64,000 nucleotides of DNA from Limosilactobacillus panis (GCF_019797825.1 NZ_CP081855.1:1674001-1738000), one strand, 5' to 3'. Positions 45,055 through 54,553 are shown, counted from the first letter of the stretch. Notes: generated by a model from the sequence alone, not told the origin. Numbers and translations: made by a program.

Positions 45055-46137
45055 TCAATCTGTCCACCACTCCGGCGTATTTACGACCACTTGCTGGGCA
45101 CCGCCGGCCGTTTGCAAAAAGGCCTGACCAGTTGGTAAACCTGCTACCGTAGAAAACGGTACCGTCGTTGACAGGGCGGTTAATTCGTCGGCACTTAGGA
45201 GACGGTGAATAAGGACTGTATTAAACTGTGACCGCATTTTAGCGGGCAGGTCTAGCGGTGACTGGGCTGTCAAAATCATCCGGAGATGAACCTTGCGTCC
45301 CTCCCGGAGGATCTGAAAAATTCCGTTGTGACTAAGGGACTGGCCGTTAGCGGGCAGGTAGCGGTGGGCTTCGTCAAGAACGATGTTCACCGGAAAAGCG
45401 GTCCGCTTCTGGAGACGGTTATTTAAAATAATCTTGAGAAGGTAGGAAATAATGGCCCCCTGACGGCTTTCAAACTGTTTCAGCATGGAGAGGTCAATGA
45501 CTAGGGTCCGGTGACTACTGCGGTGGGCCAGGAACATCTTTAGGACAAACGAAAGCTCTGTTTTTGCCCTTCCCGGGTGGGGGACCATATCAAAAATCCG
45601 GCGGAAGTAAGGGGTGCTCAGGCGCTCACGAAGGTTCATCATCGCCGTCCATGCCCGACTAATGGTGGCGTAATCATACACCTGACCCAGCAGGTGGTAG
45701 TCGGCCCGGCTATCCGGAAAGGGAATGACCATTTCTTCAACTAGTTGGTCTGGCAATTGGGCAATTTGATATTCACTCGTCCAAGTGCTTAACTGGTTGA
45801 GTAATTGTTGGTACTGGTCGATTGCCTGAACCGATTTCTCCGTTAATAAGGGTGGGGCCCCCAGTACCTCCTGCAATTCACTAGCATTGAGTTTCCCCGC
45901 TTCCAGGTATGCATTTTCTCCCAGAGTATAGGTCACAGCGTTAGGTAATTGGGCATACTCGCCTGTTGGATCAAGGACGATTGCGGTCTGATTCTCATGC
46001 TGAAACTGATCAAGTAAAGACAAGGTCGTAGTAATTTTCCCACTTCCCGTCTGTCCGACGATCAGTAAGTGGTGAGCCTTAAGAAAATCCACGGCGACCT
46101 TTTTGCCGTCAACCAAATTAAGTGCGTTTGCTACCAT
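45055..46137 (-). CDS. HerA/DUF87-like ATPase
   Basis: 360 residues. P-loop HLLIVGQTGSGKITTTLSLL (about 25-44), Walker B NIVLDEAHRYLPA (about 247-259), then LREGRKVHLRMILTAQSPLDLP, the sensor region of HerA/FtsK-type helicases and translocases. The residue after GK, normally Ser or Thr for Mg2+ binding, is Ile (AAA ATT), with Thr following. HerA partners with NurA nuclease in DNA end processing or with defence effectors in some bacteria, but no nuclease or defence gene lies beside it. Role unknown. Divergent from the acetyltransferase gene. Confidence 0.78.
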   Translation of the reverse strand: MVANALNLVDGKKVAVDFLKAHHLLIVGQTGSGKITTTLSLLDQFQHENQTAIVLDPTGEYAQLPNAVTYTLGENAYLEAGKLNASELQEVLGAPPLLTEKSVQAIDQYQQLLNQLSTWTSEYQIAQLPDQLVEEMVIPFPDSRADYHLLGQVYDYATISRAWTAMMNLRERLSTPYFRRIFDMVPHPGRAKTELSFVLKMFLAHRSSHRTLVIDLSMLKQFESRQGAIISYLLKIILNNRLQKRTAFPVNIVLDEAHRYLPANGQSLSHNGIFQILREGRKVHLRMILTAQSPLDLPAKMRSQFNTVLIHRLLSADELTALSTTVPFSTVAGLPTGQAFLQTAGGAQQVVVNTPEWWTD

Positions 46138-46241
46138 TATTGTTCCTCCTTGCTTCCGCCATCATAAATCGCTGAATTATCCTAGTTGGTATCTTACCGC
46201 CGCTTCTGGTAGAATGGCAACTATATAAGGAGTGATATTTT

Positions 46242-46772
46242 TTGGATTTAGACATACAGCCCGTGAGGTTTAGCTTGAAAGGATATTCAACAGTTAAACA
46301 GCTATACATGCGGGCCTTTCCGAAGTATGAACGGGAGACTTGGCCTTGGATGATGCTCAAAAGCCACTTTAGGGAGGCCGACTTTATGGCCTTTTACGAT
46401 CGACAACGCTTTGTCGGCTTTGCCTACGTCATCCACAGTCACGGCTTTCACTACATCCTCTTCCTTGCCGTTAACGACCAGCTGCGTTCGCAAGGGTATG
46501 GCAGCCGGATCATCGCCGAACTGCGGAAGCTGTACCGCAAGGACTCCCTGATCCTAGACGTTGAACAGCCTAACCCTCAAGCGCAAAATAACCATCAACG
46601 GTTACGTCGCATCGCCTTCTACCGACGCAATGGTTTCTACCTCACGTCAAAAAGAATTGAGGAAAGCCAGATGACTTACCAAGTTCTCGCTACTAAAAAA
46701 CGTATCAACCAGCAGGGAATTGACCGGATCTTTCAATGGTTTGCCTGGCCCCTTGGCTGGTTTATCCAATAA
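46242..46772 (+). CDS. GNAT-family N-acetyltransferase
   Basis: 176 residues. Acetyl-CoA site in FLAVNDQLRSQGYGSRIIAEL (about 73-93), with the Gln/Arg-x-x-Gly-x-Gly/Ala pattern as RSQGYGS, then LDVEQPN and FYRRNGFYLTSK. The start is TTG 46242, ten bases after AAGGAG; no ATG is available. Substrate unknown. Ends with a strong terminator (46788-46826). Confidence 0.82.
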   Translation: MDLDIQPVRFSLKGYSTVKQLYMRAFPKYERETWPWMMLKSHFREADFMAFYDRQRFVGFAYVIHSHGFHYILFLAVNDQLRSQGYGSRIIAELRKLYRKDSLILDVEQPNPQAQNNHQRLRRIAFYRRNGFYLTSKRIEESQMTYQVLATKKRINQQGIDRIFQWFAWPLGWFIQ

Positions 46773-46787
46773 TAAATGCTAATCTTA

Positions 46788-46828
46788 TCCGCAAAGCAAT
46801 ATTCATTGCTTTTGCGGATTTTTTGTAT
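46788..46828 (+). terminator. Terminator of the acetyltransferase gene
   Basis: ATCCGCAAAGCAATATTC folds back on ATTGCTTTTGCGGAT, followed by TTTTTT. Confidence 0.85.
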
Positions 46829-46926
46829 ATTTAAGGGTTATTTAAATTTAAACTTGCATAAGTATACATATTAGTGTATATTACATAGTTAATTACTAGA
46901 ATTTCTTACGCAAAGGAGAATTAACT

Positions 46927-48438
46927 ATGAAGCACATTAAACATCTCATAATGGCAATCATTGTCCTGGCTTCAATAGTTGTTTCACCGCTGACCGCCCT
47001 GGCGGACACCACCAGTTCCAACAGCAGTCAGACTAGTGCAACAACCAGCAGTGCGCCAGCGAACGATGATTCACTGCAAAAGATCAAGCAAAAGGGTGTC
47101 CTGGTCGTCGGCACCAGTGCGGGCTACCCACCATACGAATTTACCACCAAGAAGAACGGCAAGACCGAGTACATTGGTTTTGAAATGTCCCTTGCAAAGC
47201 AACTTGCTAAGGACCTGGGGGTAAAGCTGGAAATCAAGAACATGGACTTTGATTCACTCCTCGTGGCCTTGGAATCCCACAAAATTGATGTGGCAATTGC
47301 CGGTATCAACATCACTCCCGAGCGTAAGAAGAGCGTTGATTTTTCCAAACCGTACTACAAGGGAACCAAGTATTTCCTGATCAACAAGAAGGATAAGGCT
47401 AAGTACAAGACCTACACCGATTTTAAGGGAAAAACCGTTGGGACCGAAAACGGGGCCATGGAATATTCTCTAATTAAGAGGAATATCCCCGATGTTAAGG
47501 AAAAGGGACTCGCTAAGTGGTCTTCACTGGTTATCGCCCTCCAGTCCCACAAACTTGACGGGGTCCTGATGGATTCGGCAACGGCCCAGGCTTTTGCAAC
47601 GGCCAACCCCGACCTATACGCCTTCTACTCGCACATTAAAATCCACACGGCTGGTGTCGCCATGGCCTTCCCGAAAGGAGCCATCATCTTAGAGAACGCC
47701 GCTAACAAGACGGTCGACAAGGTTAACAAAGAACACCTAATTCAAAAGAAGTGGCTACCCCAGGCTGCTAAGCAAATGAAGGCCACCAATAAGAGCAATA
47801 CGGTTGCCAATTACTGGTCATTCTTCCTCAAGGGGGTTAAATACACCCTTCTGATTGCCATCATCTCGGCACTGTTTGGTGTCCTCCTCGGAATCCTTTT
47901 TGCCCTGATGCGGTTATCCAGCAGCAAACTCCTCCACAGCATTGCGGTTGCTTACATTGAGTTCATCCGGGGCACCCCAATGCTGGTCCAAATTATGTTC
48001 GTCTACTTTGGAATTGGGGCCCTGATTCAGTCGCTGCCGGCCCTGCTCGCCGGAATCATCGCCGTGTCAATCAACTCGGGGGCCTATGTGGCAGAAATCA
48101 TCCGGTCTGGGATCCAGTCACTGCCGATTGGTCAGACTGAAGCAGCCCGGAGTCTGGGGATGACGAAGCACCAAGCCTTCCACTACGTCATCATCCCCCA
48201 AGCCCTAAAGAATAGTTGGCCAGCATTAGGAAACGAATTTATCACCCTGCTAAAGGATAGTTCACTGGTCTCCACTATCGGGGTTAGCGAGCTGATGTAC
48301 GAAACTCAGTTGGTTCAGGCTGACACATATAAGGGTGTCCTGCCCCTCTTTATCACAATGCTGATCTACTTCGTCTTAACCTTCACTTTAACCCGGCTCC
48401 TCAATCACTTTGAAAAGGTAATGAACCGGAAATATTAG
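46927..48438 (+). CDS. Amino acid ABC transporter, substrate-binding protein fused to permease
   Basis: 503 residues. Signal sequence (1-27), a Ser/Thr-rich linker (28-50), a type-3 solute-binding domain (about 52-275: GVLVVGTSAGYPPYEF, IDVAIAGINITPERKKSVDFS) and a permease domain of the HisMQ/GlnP type (about 293-500) with RGTPMLVQIMFVYFG and the EAA loop EAARSLGMTKHQAFHYVIIP that docks the ATPase. Fusions of this kind (GlnPH) are common in lactic acid bacteria for glutamine, glutamate or other polar amino acids. The ATP-binding partner, usually adjacent, is missing here and must come from elsewhere. Confidence 0.9.
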   Translation: MKHIKHLIMAIIVLASIVVSPLTALADTTSSNSSQTSATTSSAPANDDSLQKIKQKGVLVVGTSAGYPPYEFTTKKNGKTEYIGFEMSLAKQLAKDLGVKLEIKNMDFDSLLVALESHKIDVAIAGINITPERKKSVDFSKPYYKGTKYFLINKKDKAKYKTYTDFKGKTVGTENGAMEYSLIKRNIPDVKEKGLAKWSSLVIALQSHKLDGVLMDSATAQAFATANPDLYAFYSHIKIHTAGVAMAFPKGAIILENAANKTVDKVNKEHLIQKKWLPQAAKQMKATNKSNTVANYWSFFLKGVKYTLLIAIISALFGVLLGILFALMRLSSSKLLHSIAVAYIEFIRGTPMLVQIMFVYFGIGALIQSLPALLAGIIAVSINSGAYVAEIIRSGIQSLPIGQTEAARSLGMTKHQAFHYVIIPQALKNSWPALGNEFITLLKDSSLVSTIGVSELMYETQLVQADTYKGVLPLFITMLIYFVLTFTLTRLLNHFEKVMNRKY

Positions 48439-48460
48439 CACCGCAATTTTCGGTAATTTA

Positions 48461-48512
48461 AATAAGTCCCCAGAGTTGAACAAAGATTCAGCTCTGGAGA
48501 CTTATTTTTACA
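48461..48512. terminator. Bidirectional terminator
   Basis: AATAAGTCCCCAGAG pairs with CTCTGGAGACTTATT, T-rich on both sides, between two convergent genes. Confidence 0.8.
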
Positions 48513-48515
48513 TCA

Positions 48516-49559
48516 TTAATTCATATAGTCTAAATCATCATACTGCGTATCTGCTTGTTGCTTAGCCATGTCTTGACTCTGGTAATAAACCGCATCAACG
48601 TGGAGGTCGGCACCACCAGCTTCAACCAAAACCTTAACCTGCTTACCGTTAATGGTTTCATTATGAACGGCAAAGTAAGTTCCGGCACCAGCCGTTTGGG
48701 TCCAGCCGTGGATGCAAAGCCAGTTCATCCCCTTAGCATTAACAAAAATTGCCCGGGCCCAGTCCTTCGTAGCGTCCACCACCGCCTCGTCGGTTGCATT
48801 ACTATCGTCTTCCAAGAATGAGTTATCCTGCTTATACAGTGATTCGGTACTACCACCATCGGGGCCATCATAACGGTAGGTGTGACTGCCAAAGGTGACC
48901 GTCCCATCATTATCATTATCAGCAGTATACCAAGTACCCTGCATATCACTAGGCACGCTGGCTGGCCCCTTATTACCATACTTACCGGTCTGCGTACTCG
49001 TTCCCGCATTGTCTGTGTTAGGGCTTGTCAAACCACCATTGGTCTTACCAACAACCTTGGCCCCCTTGGCAAGGTTATCAACCAACTGCCCCTGACCATT
49101 ATCATTCAGGTAGTCGACCATCTTTGAACGACTAACCGTGCCCAGTTTCTTGGCCTGACCCGCATTGGCGTTTTCATAAATGGTGACATTGCTTCCCTTT
49201 AACGTGTATACCAGGCCACTCGGCTGACCGTTAACGGTCACGTTGTAGGCAACGCCCTGACCATTGTCACTCAGCTAGTACTTATTCGTCCGAAAAAGGT
49301 TAACCTGCAAGCCCTTCTGTTGAGCTGACTTGGCAGTTGAAGCCCACTTATTGCCGTACTTATTACCAGCATAAGCAGTGATTACCGCAACCGATTGCTG
49401 CGGCGATTGGTTATCCTTATCAACCTTGCCATTTGTCTTTGCCGCAATCAAACTGGACGACGAACTCTGTTGACTGCTGCCGTTAGAATGGGCACCACAG
49501 CCAGCGAGCAGGAGTGTGACACCCGCTATTAAAACTAAGATTAATTTTCTATTTTCCAA
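48516..49559 (-). pseudogene. Lipoprotein gene interrupted by an in-frame amber codon
   Basis: From TTG 49559 (after GGGGGG) the product has a lipoprotein signal (LILVLIAGVTLLLAGCG, lipobox Cys about 20), a Ser-rich linker and a short domain. At 49277-49275 the frame ends in TAG, then continues in the same frame to 48516 as LSDNGQGVAYNVTVNGQP and beyond, with conserved-looking segments WYTADNDNDGTVTFG, WARAIFVNAKGMNWLCIHGW and a second DNGQG copy. Without the TAG it would be about 347 residues. The style is that of lactobacillus surface lipoproteins of unknown function (I recall similar ones called Lreu_0056 family, not checked). Confidence 0.7.
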
Positions 49560-49616
49560 TGTGCTTCCCCCCAAGAATTAGTTTTTCTCTTAATATACAC
49601 CTAAACACCGGTACGT

Positions 49617-49658
49617 AAAAAGCCCCGCTGCCAAAAATGGTAGCGGGACCTTTTCATT
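49617..49658 (-). terminator. efp terminator
   Basis: Minus strand AAGGTCCCGCTACCATTTTT pairs back with GGCAGCGGGGCTTTTT, T run at the end, 15 bases after the efp stop. Confidence 0.8.
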
Positions 49659-49673
49659 ATCGTCTTTCAAAAA

Positions 49674-50231
49674 TTATGCACGGGACTTGTAACTGCCATC
49701 AGTGGTGTTGATGATCAGCTTGTCACCAGTCTTAATGAAGGCTGGAACGTTAACAACTAAGCCGGTGCTCATAGTAGCAGGCTTACCACCACCATCGATG
49801 GTAGCACCCTTGATCATTGGTTCTGTTTGAGCAACAGTCATTTCAACAGTGGTTGGCAATTCAACACCGATGATGTTGCCGTTAACAAAGTTCAGGGTGA
49901 TGTTCATGTTTTCAACCAGGTAGTTACGGTCGTCACCAAGTTGGTCGTGGGTTAAAGTGTATTGGTTATAATTCTCCAAATCCATGAATACGGCAGAGTC
50001 GCCTTCGTCGTAAAGGTATTGGGCGTTACGCTTGTCAACGTTAACCTGTTCAACCTTTTCAGATGGCCGCATCGTTGTGTGGACAATTGAACCGGTCCGA
50101 ACGTCTTGGATGTCCATCTGCATCAAAGTGTTACCCTTACCTGGCTTATGGTGGTTAATTTGCAGAACCTTTAACAGTTTGCCGCCACGTTCAAAAACCA
50201 TGCCCTTTTTCAAATCAATTGTTTGAATCAT
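49674..50231 (-). CDS. efp: Elongation factor P
   Basis: 185 residues from ATG 50231, exactly the canonical EF-P length; a GTG three codons earlier is not needed. Relieves ribosome stalling at proline stretches. Three domains: KOW-like N-terminus (MIQTIDLKKGM ... VLQINHHKPGKGNTLMQMDI), OB domain, and C-terminal OB domain (TVAQTEPMIKGATIDGGGKP). The tip loop HHKPGKGNT carries Lys at the residue modified in other bacteria. AAGGTG lies about 8 bases upstream. Confidence 0.95.
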   Translation of the reverse strand: MIQTIDLKKGMVFERGGKLLKVLQINHHKPGKGNTLMQMDIQDVRTGSIVHTTMRPSEKVEQVNVDKRNAQYLYDEGDSAVFMDLENYNQYTLTHDQLGDDRNYLVENMNITLNFVNGNIIGVELPTTVEMTVAQTEPMIKGATIDGGGKPATMSTGLVVNVPAFIKTGDKLIINTTDGSYKSRA

Positions 50232-50240
50232 CTTAAACAC

Positions 50241-50718
50241 ACCTTCATTAAATAGATTATTACATCTGGTCTGCTCGCAACCGTAGCAGTTACCAGAACG
50301 TTTATTGATGGCCTAATACCGACTAAGCCATAGCACATTATCCATTGTATCACATTCCGTAATTTTGCTATACGTTAAAAGTCACCAATATTCAAAAAAA
50401 TTGCCTCTTTAAGGGCCATTTTCCCATTTCCTCAGTCCAATTTTAATTTAATTGTTGATAACAAAAAGGAAAGCAACTGCTAATAAACATTTGCCTTCCC
50501 TTTGTCATAAGTACCGATTCTATTATAAGAAATATCCTGATGATTTCTTTACTACATATACTTATTTATTTTCAAGTAAATAATATTCCTTCGTAAGGAG
50601 CTTGTCAACCGATTACAGTTAATATCAAATAAAAAGTTTACCCGCTCTCTGAGGAAAACACGCTCCGTCGCCTTAATCTAGCTTTAGTTTTCGGTATATA
50701 AATGAAATACCATTTCAC
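50241..50718. other. Intergenic region without a gene
   Basis: Upstream region of efp and downstream region of the broken ADH gene. It holds one hairpin at 50461-50504 (ACAAAAAGGAAAGCAA against TTGCCTTCCCTTTGT) that could be a weak terminator. No credible frame with a ribosome site was seen. Confidence 0.5.
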
Positions 50719-51760
50719 TTAGTCCATTACCAGGTAGGACTTGATTGCTTGACGCTGGTCCATTGCCTCGTAAGCGGCTTGAATCTGGTCCAGATTAAAT
50801 TCTTTCGTAAAGACCTTACCGGGGGTTGATCTCGCCGTCAAGAACGGCCTTGAGAAGGACTTCCTTGTCGTAAGTAGTGACGGAAGCTGGCCCCCCAGCC
50901 ACAATGGTGTTCTTGTAGAATGGCGTCGTCATGTCCTGCTTTGGTGTGTGTGGCAGGCCAACCCGGCCAACAATAGCGCCCGGACGGCCAACCTTCATTG
51001 CTGTATCCGTAGACTGCTCGGTCCCGACACATTCAAGGACCGCGTCAGCACCGGCACCGTTAGTCAGGTCCATAATGATCTTAACCGCCTCGTCACCACG
51101 AACGGCAACGTTATCGGTGGCCCCGAACTCTTTGGCAAGCGCTTGCCGGTCGGCATGGCGGCTGGTGGAGATGATCTTGTTAGCACCCCGCATCTTTGCA
51201 GCGATGATTGCACACAGGCCAACCGCACCATCACCCATTACGACAACTGTGTCACCGGCACCAACATTGGCGACCCGGGCAGCGTGGTAACCAGTTGCCA
51301 CAACATCCGCCAGTGTCAGAAGGGACTTCTTCATCCCTTCACTGTAGTCTTCGGGCTTACCAGGAATCTTTACCAGCGCCCATTGACCGTGTCGGAAGCG
51401 AATATATTCAGCCTGTACCCCGGAAGAAAAGTTACCAGCGTGTGCCTGGCAGGAACCGTCAAAGCCGGCCTGGCAGGCAGCACACTGTCCGCAACCGTGG
51501 GTAAATGGAGCAATTACGAAGTCACCAGGCTTGACCGTAGTGATGTCGTCACCGACTTCTTCAACGACCCCGATCGCCTCGTGCCCGGAGTTCTCGGAGT
51601 GGGCTTCAACCAGGTTGATTCCCCGGAAGTTCCACAGGTCGGAACCACAAACACATGCCCGTAATACCTTAATAATTACGTCATCAGACTTCTGAACCGT
51701 TGGCTTATCAACGTCCTTCAGTTCCATTTGACCCTTGCTTGCAAAGAATGCTTTTTTCAT
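50719..51760 (-). pseudogene. Zinc-dependent alcohol dehydrogenase with one-base frameshift
   Basis: MDR-family enzyme of about 346 residues. Visible: CVCGSDLWNFRG (catalytic zinc), GHEAIGVVEEVGD, HGCGQCAACQAGFDGSC (structural zinc loop), NAD site VVMGDGAVGLCAIIAA. At about 50820 the frame reads INPR and stops; removing one C from the five-C run gives INPGKVFTKEFNLDQIQAAY and the proper C-terminus to 50719. True mutation or homopolymer sequence error. Closest in style to threonine dehydrogenase/quinone-oxidoreductase-like ADHs. An inverted repeat lies in its leader (51772-51816). Confidence 0.82.
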
Positions 51761-51771
51761 TGTCCAAGTCT

Positions 51772-51816
51772 CCCTTCTGTTTACCTATAATTGTACCTAA
51801 TCAACGGACAGAAGGG
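51772..51816. promoter_or_regulatory. Inverted repeat in the ADH leader
   Basis: CCCTTCTGT and ACAGAAGGG, perfect nine-base arms 27 bases apart, enclosing TACCTATAATTGTACC. Could be an operator around the promoter or a leader hairpin. Confidence 0.4.
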
Positions 51817-51858
51817 TAATACTTTCATTTAATCACTTACTATACCTTAGAAGCATGC

Positions 51859-52944
51859 TTAGATCGATTGAGGGACCTCAATACTGAGTTCTTTACCGAT
51901 TGCAGTAATTTCTTCATAGGTCTTATCGTCGACTGCCACCCCGTTTTGCTGGTTTTCCTTCAAGTAACGGTATTCCCGATCGCCTGGGACCCAAGTTTGC
52001 TTGCCAGGAACGTGTTTCAGTCCTCGAATCCGGTTTAGCATTGCGGTGGCGTCTTTCTTCAGGGTCTCCGGGTCACCGAAAAAGGCCGGGTCAAAGGCAA
52101 AGAGGAATTGACTGAAGTCGTGCTTGCCTTTGACTGTGTCGGCCGAAATTGAACCCTGAGCCAGAATTCCCGTCAGCAGTTCAACGACGATTGAGTTACC
52201 CATCCCCTTATAGTTGGCATTAACTTCCTTGTTACCACCAAGGGTGACTAAGCCGCCACCCTTTTGTGGGCCCGCACTAAAGGCTGCCGTGGCTAGGATA
52301 TCTTCGGCTTCCTTCGGGTCCTTAACAACGTCACGGTTCTTATCAACGACCCATTCACCTGGCAACTCCTGGCCCTTCTTGTCAGCAACCTGAATCTTAC
52401 CACCTGCCACGGCAGCCGTGGCCCCATCAAACATGAACGGGTGGGGACTAGCGGGGAAACCAAAGGCAAAGGCGTTAGAACCCAAAAAGGCTTGGGTCGC
52501 GTTGGTCGGGACTACCAGGGGACGAGTATTGGTGAGCGCAATCCCAACTAATCCAGCATTCAACGCCTGACGAGCATAGTAGCCGGCAATCCCAAAGTGA
52601 TTTGAATTGCGGACGACCCCAATGCCGACACCAACCTTTTTGGCCTTCTCAATTACCTTGTTCATTGCCAGGTGGGCCGCAATTTGGCCCATATTTTGGT
52701 TAGCATCAACAAGGACAGTACCCGGTAATTCCCGGAGTACCTTAGGTTGCTTTGTTGGGATAATTGTCCCGTCCTTGATCATCCGCCGGTACCAGGCTAA
52801 CCGCTGAATCCCGTGGGAGGAAATTCCACGAAGGTCAGCATCAACTAATGTGTCGGCAAGTAAGTGACTATCTTGCTTTGAAAAGCCTAACTTGTCAAAA
52901 ACCGCTTCTAAGTATGTTCGTTCAACCGTTGCCTTTACACGCAT
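51859..52944 (-). CDS. Malate/L-lactate/ureidoglycolate dehydrogenase family oxidoreductase
   Basis: 361 residues, LDH2/MDG family (a fold unrelated to the Rossmann LDHs). Motifs: DADLRGISSHGIQRL with the catalytic His (about 45), VRNSNHFGIAGYYA (about 121), TNTRPLVVPTN and LGSNAFAFGFPASPHPFMFDGAT. Oxidises or reduces 2-hydroxy acids with NAD(P); substrate could be malate, lactate or a sugar acid. Start at ATG 52944 after AAAGGTGATT; the longer frame to 53007 has no ribosome site. A second, unrelated candidate malate dehydrogenase besides the gene at 12314. Confidence 0.85.
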   Translation of the reverse strand: MRVKATVERTYLEAVFDKLGFSKQDSHLLADTLVDADLRGISSHGIQRLAWYRRMIKDGTIIPTKQPKVLRELPGTVLVDANQNMGQIAAHLAMNKVIEKAKKVGVGIGVVRNSNHFGIAGYYARQALNAGLVGIALTNTRPLVVPTNATQAFLGSNAFAFGFPASPHPFMFDGATAAVAGGKIQVADKKGQELPGEWVVDKNRDVVKDPKEAEDILATAAFSAGPQKGGGLVTLGGNKEVNANYKGMGNSIVVELLTGILAQGSISADTVKGKHDFSQFLFAFDPAFFGDPETLKKDATAMLNRIRGLKHVPGKQTWVPGDREYRYLKENQQNGVAVDDKTYEEITAIGKELSIEVPQSI

Positions 52945-53202
52945 ACCGCAATCACCTTTCCTTTTTATGAGACAATTTCTAAGAGTAAACAGCAATTTAG
53001 GGTACAAGGGATAAGCCGTCGTAGCACCGCTGAATTCGTTGCAAAATCAACACTTTAACGTTGCCTTCTTGATACCGGTACCCAACAAAGCTAAAAATCA
53101 TCCGCCATTGCTATCATCCTTTTTCACTTATTACTGTCAATTCTAATCGAATTCACATAAAAAGCAACGGTTTGTTATTGTTTATTCATTTTTCCTTTAC
53201 AG

Positions 53203-53407
53203 TGCGAAGTTAATACCGCCATCGTGGCAACCAGGCTGATGTCTTTTTGTGGGGTCATTGTCGAAACGGCAATGAATATTTCTTTTCCCAAGCTAATGGA
53301 AGAGTTTAACGTCACTACCAACGTTGTTAAGTGGATGACGTCAATTTGTCGCCATCATCATTTACCCCTGTGTTCTGAAGTCTGTCCCTAAAAAGATTAA
53401 TAAATAA
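53203..53407 (+). pseudogene. MFS multidrug transporter remnant with large internal deletion
   Basis: VNTAIVATRLMSFCGVIVET and AMNISFPKLMEEFNVTTN are the N-terminus of a DHA2-type efflux protein. After WMTS the frame changes directly to VAIIIYPCVLKSVPKKINK and a stop, which looks like the last helix and tail of the same kind of protein. Some 430 residues in between are missing. There is no start codon with a ribosome site. The rest of the 53008-53473 gap shows no gene. Confidence 0.7.
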
Positions 53408-53473
53408 AAAGAGGCTCCCGTTTTTCAACGTATGAGCCACTTGCCTTACTATTTATGAAGAATAATTGCTATT

Positions 53474-54334
53474 TTACTTGGTAATCCCAATCATGATGCC
53501 ACCAGCGACCACTAGGATAACACCGGCAATGGTAAACTTGGTTTCCTTTGGGGTCTTGGACTCATGCAGGATCCAGAGGCCACCAAGGGTCGAAATAATA
53601 ACGTTTAACTGGGAAATGGTGTAGCCAACTGCCACCCCGTTAATCTGGTTAGAGAAGATAATCCCCAAGTTGGCGATGGCAAAGCAGGCACCGGTTGCCA
53701 TGTTCTGCCAAGTCTTGATACCAAACATCTGGTTATTCTTTTCAAAGGCACAGAGGATAACCATGGTAACGAAGATAGCGACCGCTTGTGGGAAAACAAC
53801 GTCCCAACCACTGAGCTTAAATGCCGTTGGGAAGGATGCGTAAGCGACAAAGCCAAGCGAAGAAATCAGGAGGTAGAGCATTCCTTTCTTAACGTTGCTC
53901 CCCTGCTCACTCTTCTCGTGATAGGCCGTCATAGCAATCCCACCGACAATCAGAATCAGGGCCCCAATTCCGAGGAGCCACTGGTTAACCGACGTCCATT
54001 CATGGAAGCAAATTGCTCCGACCAAGGCGGTCCCGACCAATTGCTCACCGACAGAGATGGGCATCGTCATCGTGACCCCAACCAGGGAGAAACTCTTTAC
54101 CTGTAAGATGATTCCGATACAGAAACCAATTCCACTGAGGGCCGAGCCAATCCACAGCGCCGGTGTCAATACCGGTTGCTTAATGAAGTAAACGGCAATC
54201 CCGACAACCAGGGTGACAATCGCCATCCCCATTACCTTATTCGTGTACTTACCACCAATCAATTGCATACTGATAACCTGGAATCCAAGGCCAAACGCCG
54301 GCACCAGGGCAATCAAAATATCTACTAGTGACAT
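53474..54334 (-). CDS. GRP-family sugar uptake protein (GlcU/RbsU type)
   Basis: 286 residues, ten membrane helices (two five-helix halves of the DMT superfamily). Typical starts: LVDILIALVPAFGLGFQVIS and GKYTNKVMGMAIVTLVVG; second half begins around LLISSLGFVAYASFP. Family members take up glucose or ribose with protons. Start at ATG 54334 after AAAGG; a GTG two codons earlier is possible. Stands alone, so no sugar can be assigned. Confidence 0.88.
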   Translation of the reverse strand: MSLVDILIALVPAFGLGFQVISMQLIGGKYTNKVMGMAIVTLVVGIAVYFIKQPVLTPALWIGSALSGIGFCIGIILQVKSFSLVGVTMTMPISVGEQLVGTALVGAICFHEWTSVNQWLLGIGALILIVGGIAMTAYHEKSEQGSNVKKGMLYLLISSLGFVAYASFPTAFKLSGWDVVFPQAVAIFVTMVILCAFEKNNQMFGIKTWQNMATGACFAIANLGIIFSNQINGVAVGYTISQLNVIISTLGGLWILHESKTPKETKFTIAGVILVVAGGIMIGITK

Positions 54335-54385
54335 ATCCACAACCTTCTTTCCTTATTCAAACATTCACAACCGTCAAGTGAAAAA

Positions 54386-54421
54386 GGCCGCTGCTGGCAA
54401 GTGACTTACCAGCAGCGGCCC
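54386..54421 (-). terminator. Terminator of the 37-residue gene
   Basis: GGCCGCTGCTGG and CCAGCAGCGGCC form a perfect 12-base stem with T-rich sequence on the minus side. Confidence 0.85.
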
Positions 54422-54439
54422 GGAAAGAAAAAAGAGTAA

Positions 54440-54553
54440 CTAGTTTTCTTTCTTAGCGTTTTCCATTGCCTTCATAATTGAAGGGTTCTTGGAATGGCAG
54501 TCCTTAATCATTTGCAGATCTTCTTCGGTCAGTTCAACAGTGTACTTAGCCAT
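54440..54553 (-). CDS. Small protein of 37 residues, unknown
   Basis: MAKYTVELTEEDLQMIKDCH starts the product, which ends AMENAKKEN. GGGGAGAG lies five bases before the ATG and a perfect terminator follows, so it is a true transcription unit. The amphipathic acidic helix around TEEDLQMIKDC suggests a protein-interaction peptide. Family not recognised. Confidence 0.7.
   Translation of the reverse strand: MAKYTVELTEEDLQMIKDCHSKNPSIMKAMENAKKEN

Noticed and set aside
45055..46137. HerA-NurA or HerA-effector defence system
   Set aside because: Only the ATPase is present; neighbours are an acetyltransferase and KtrAB, with no nuclease, Sir2 or other effector.
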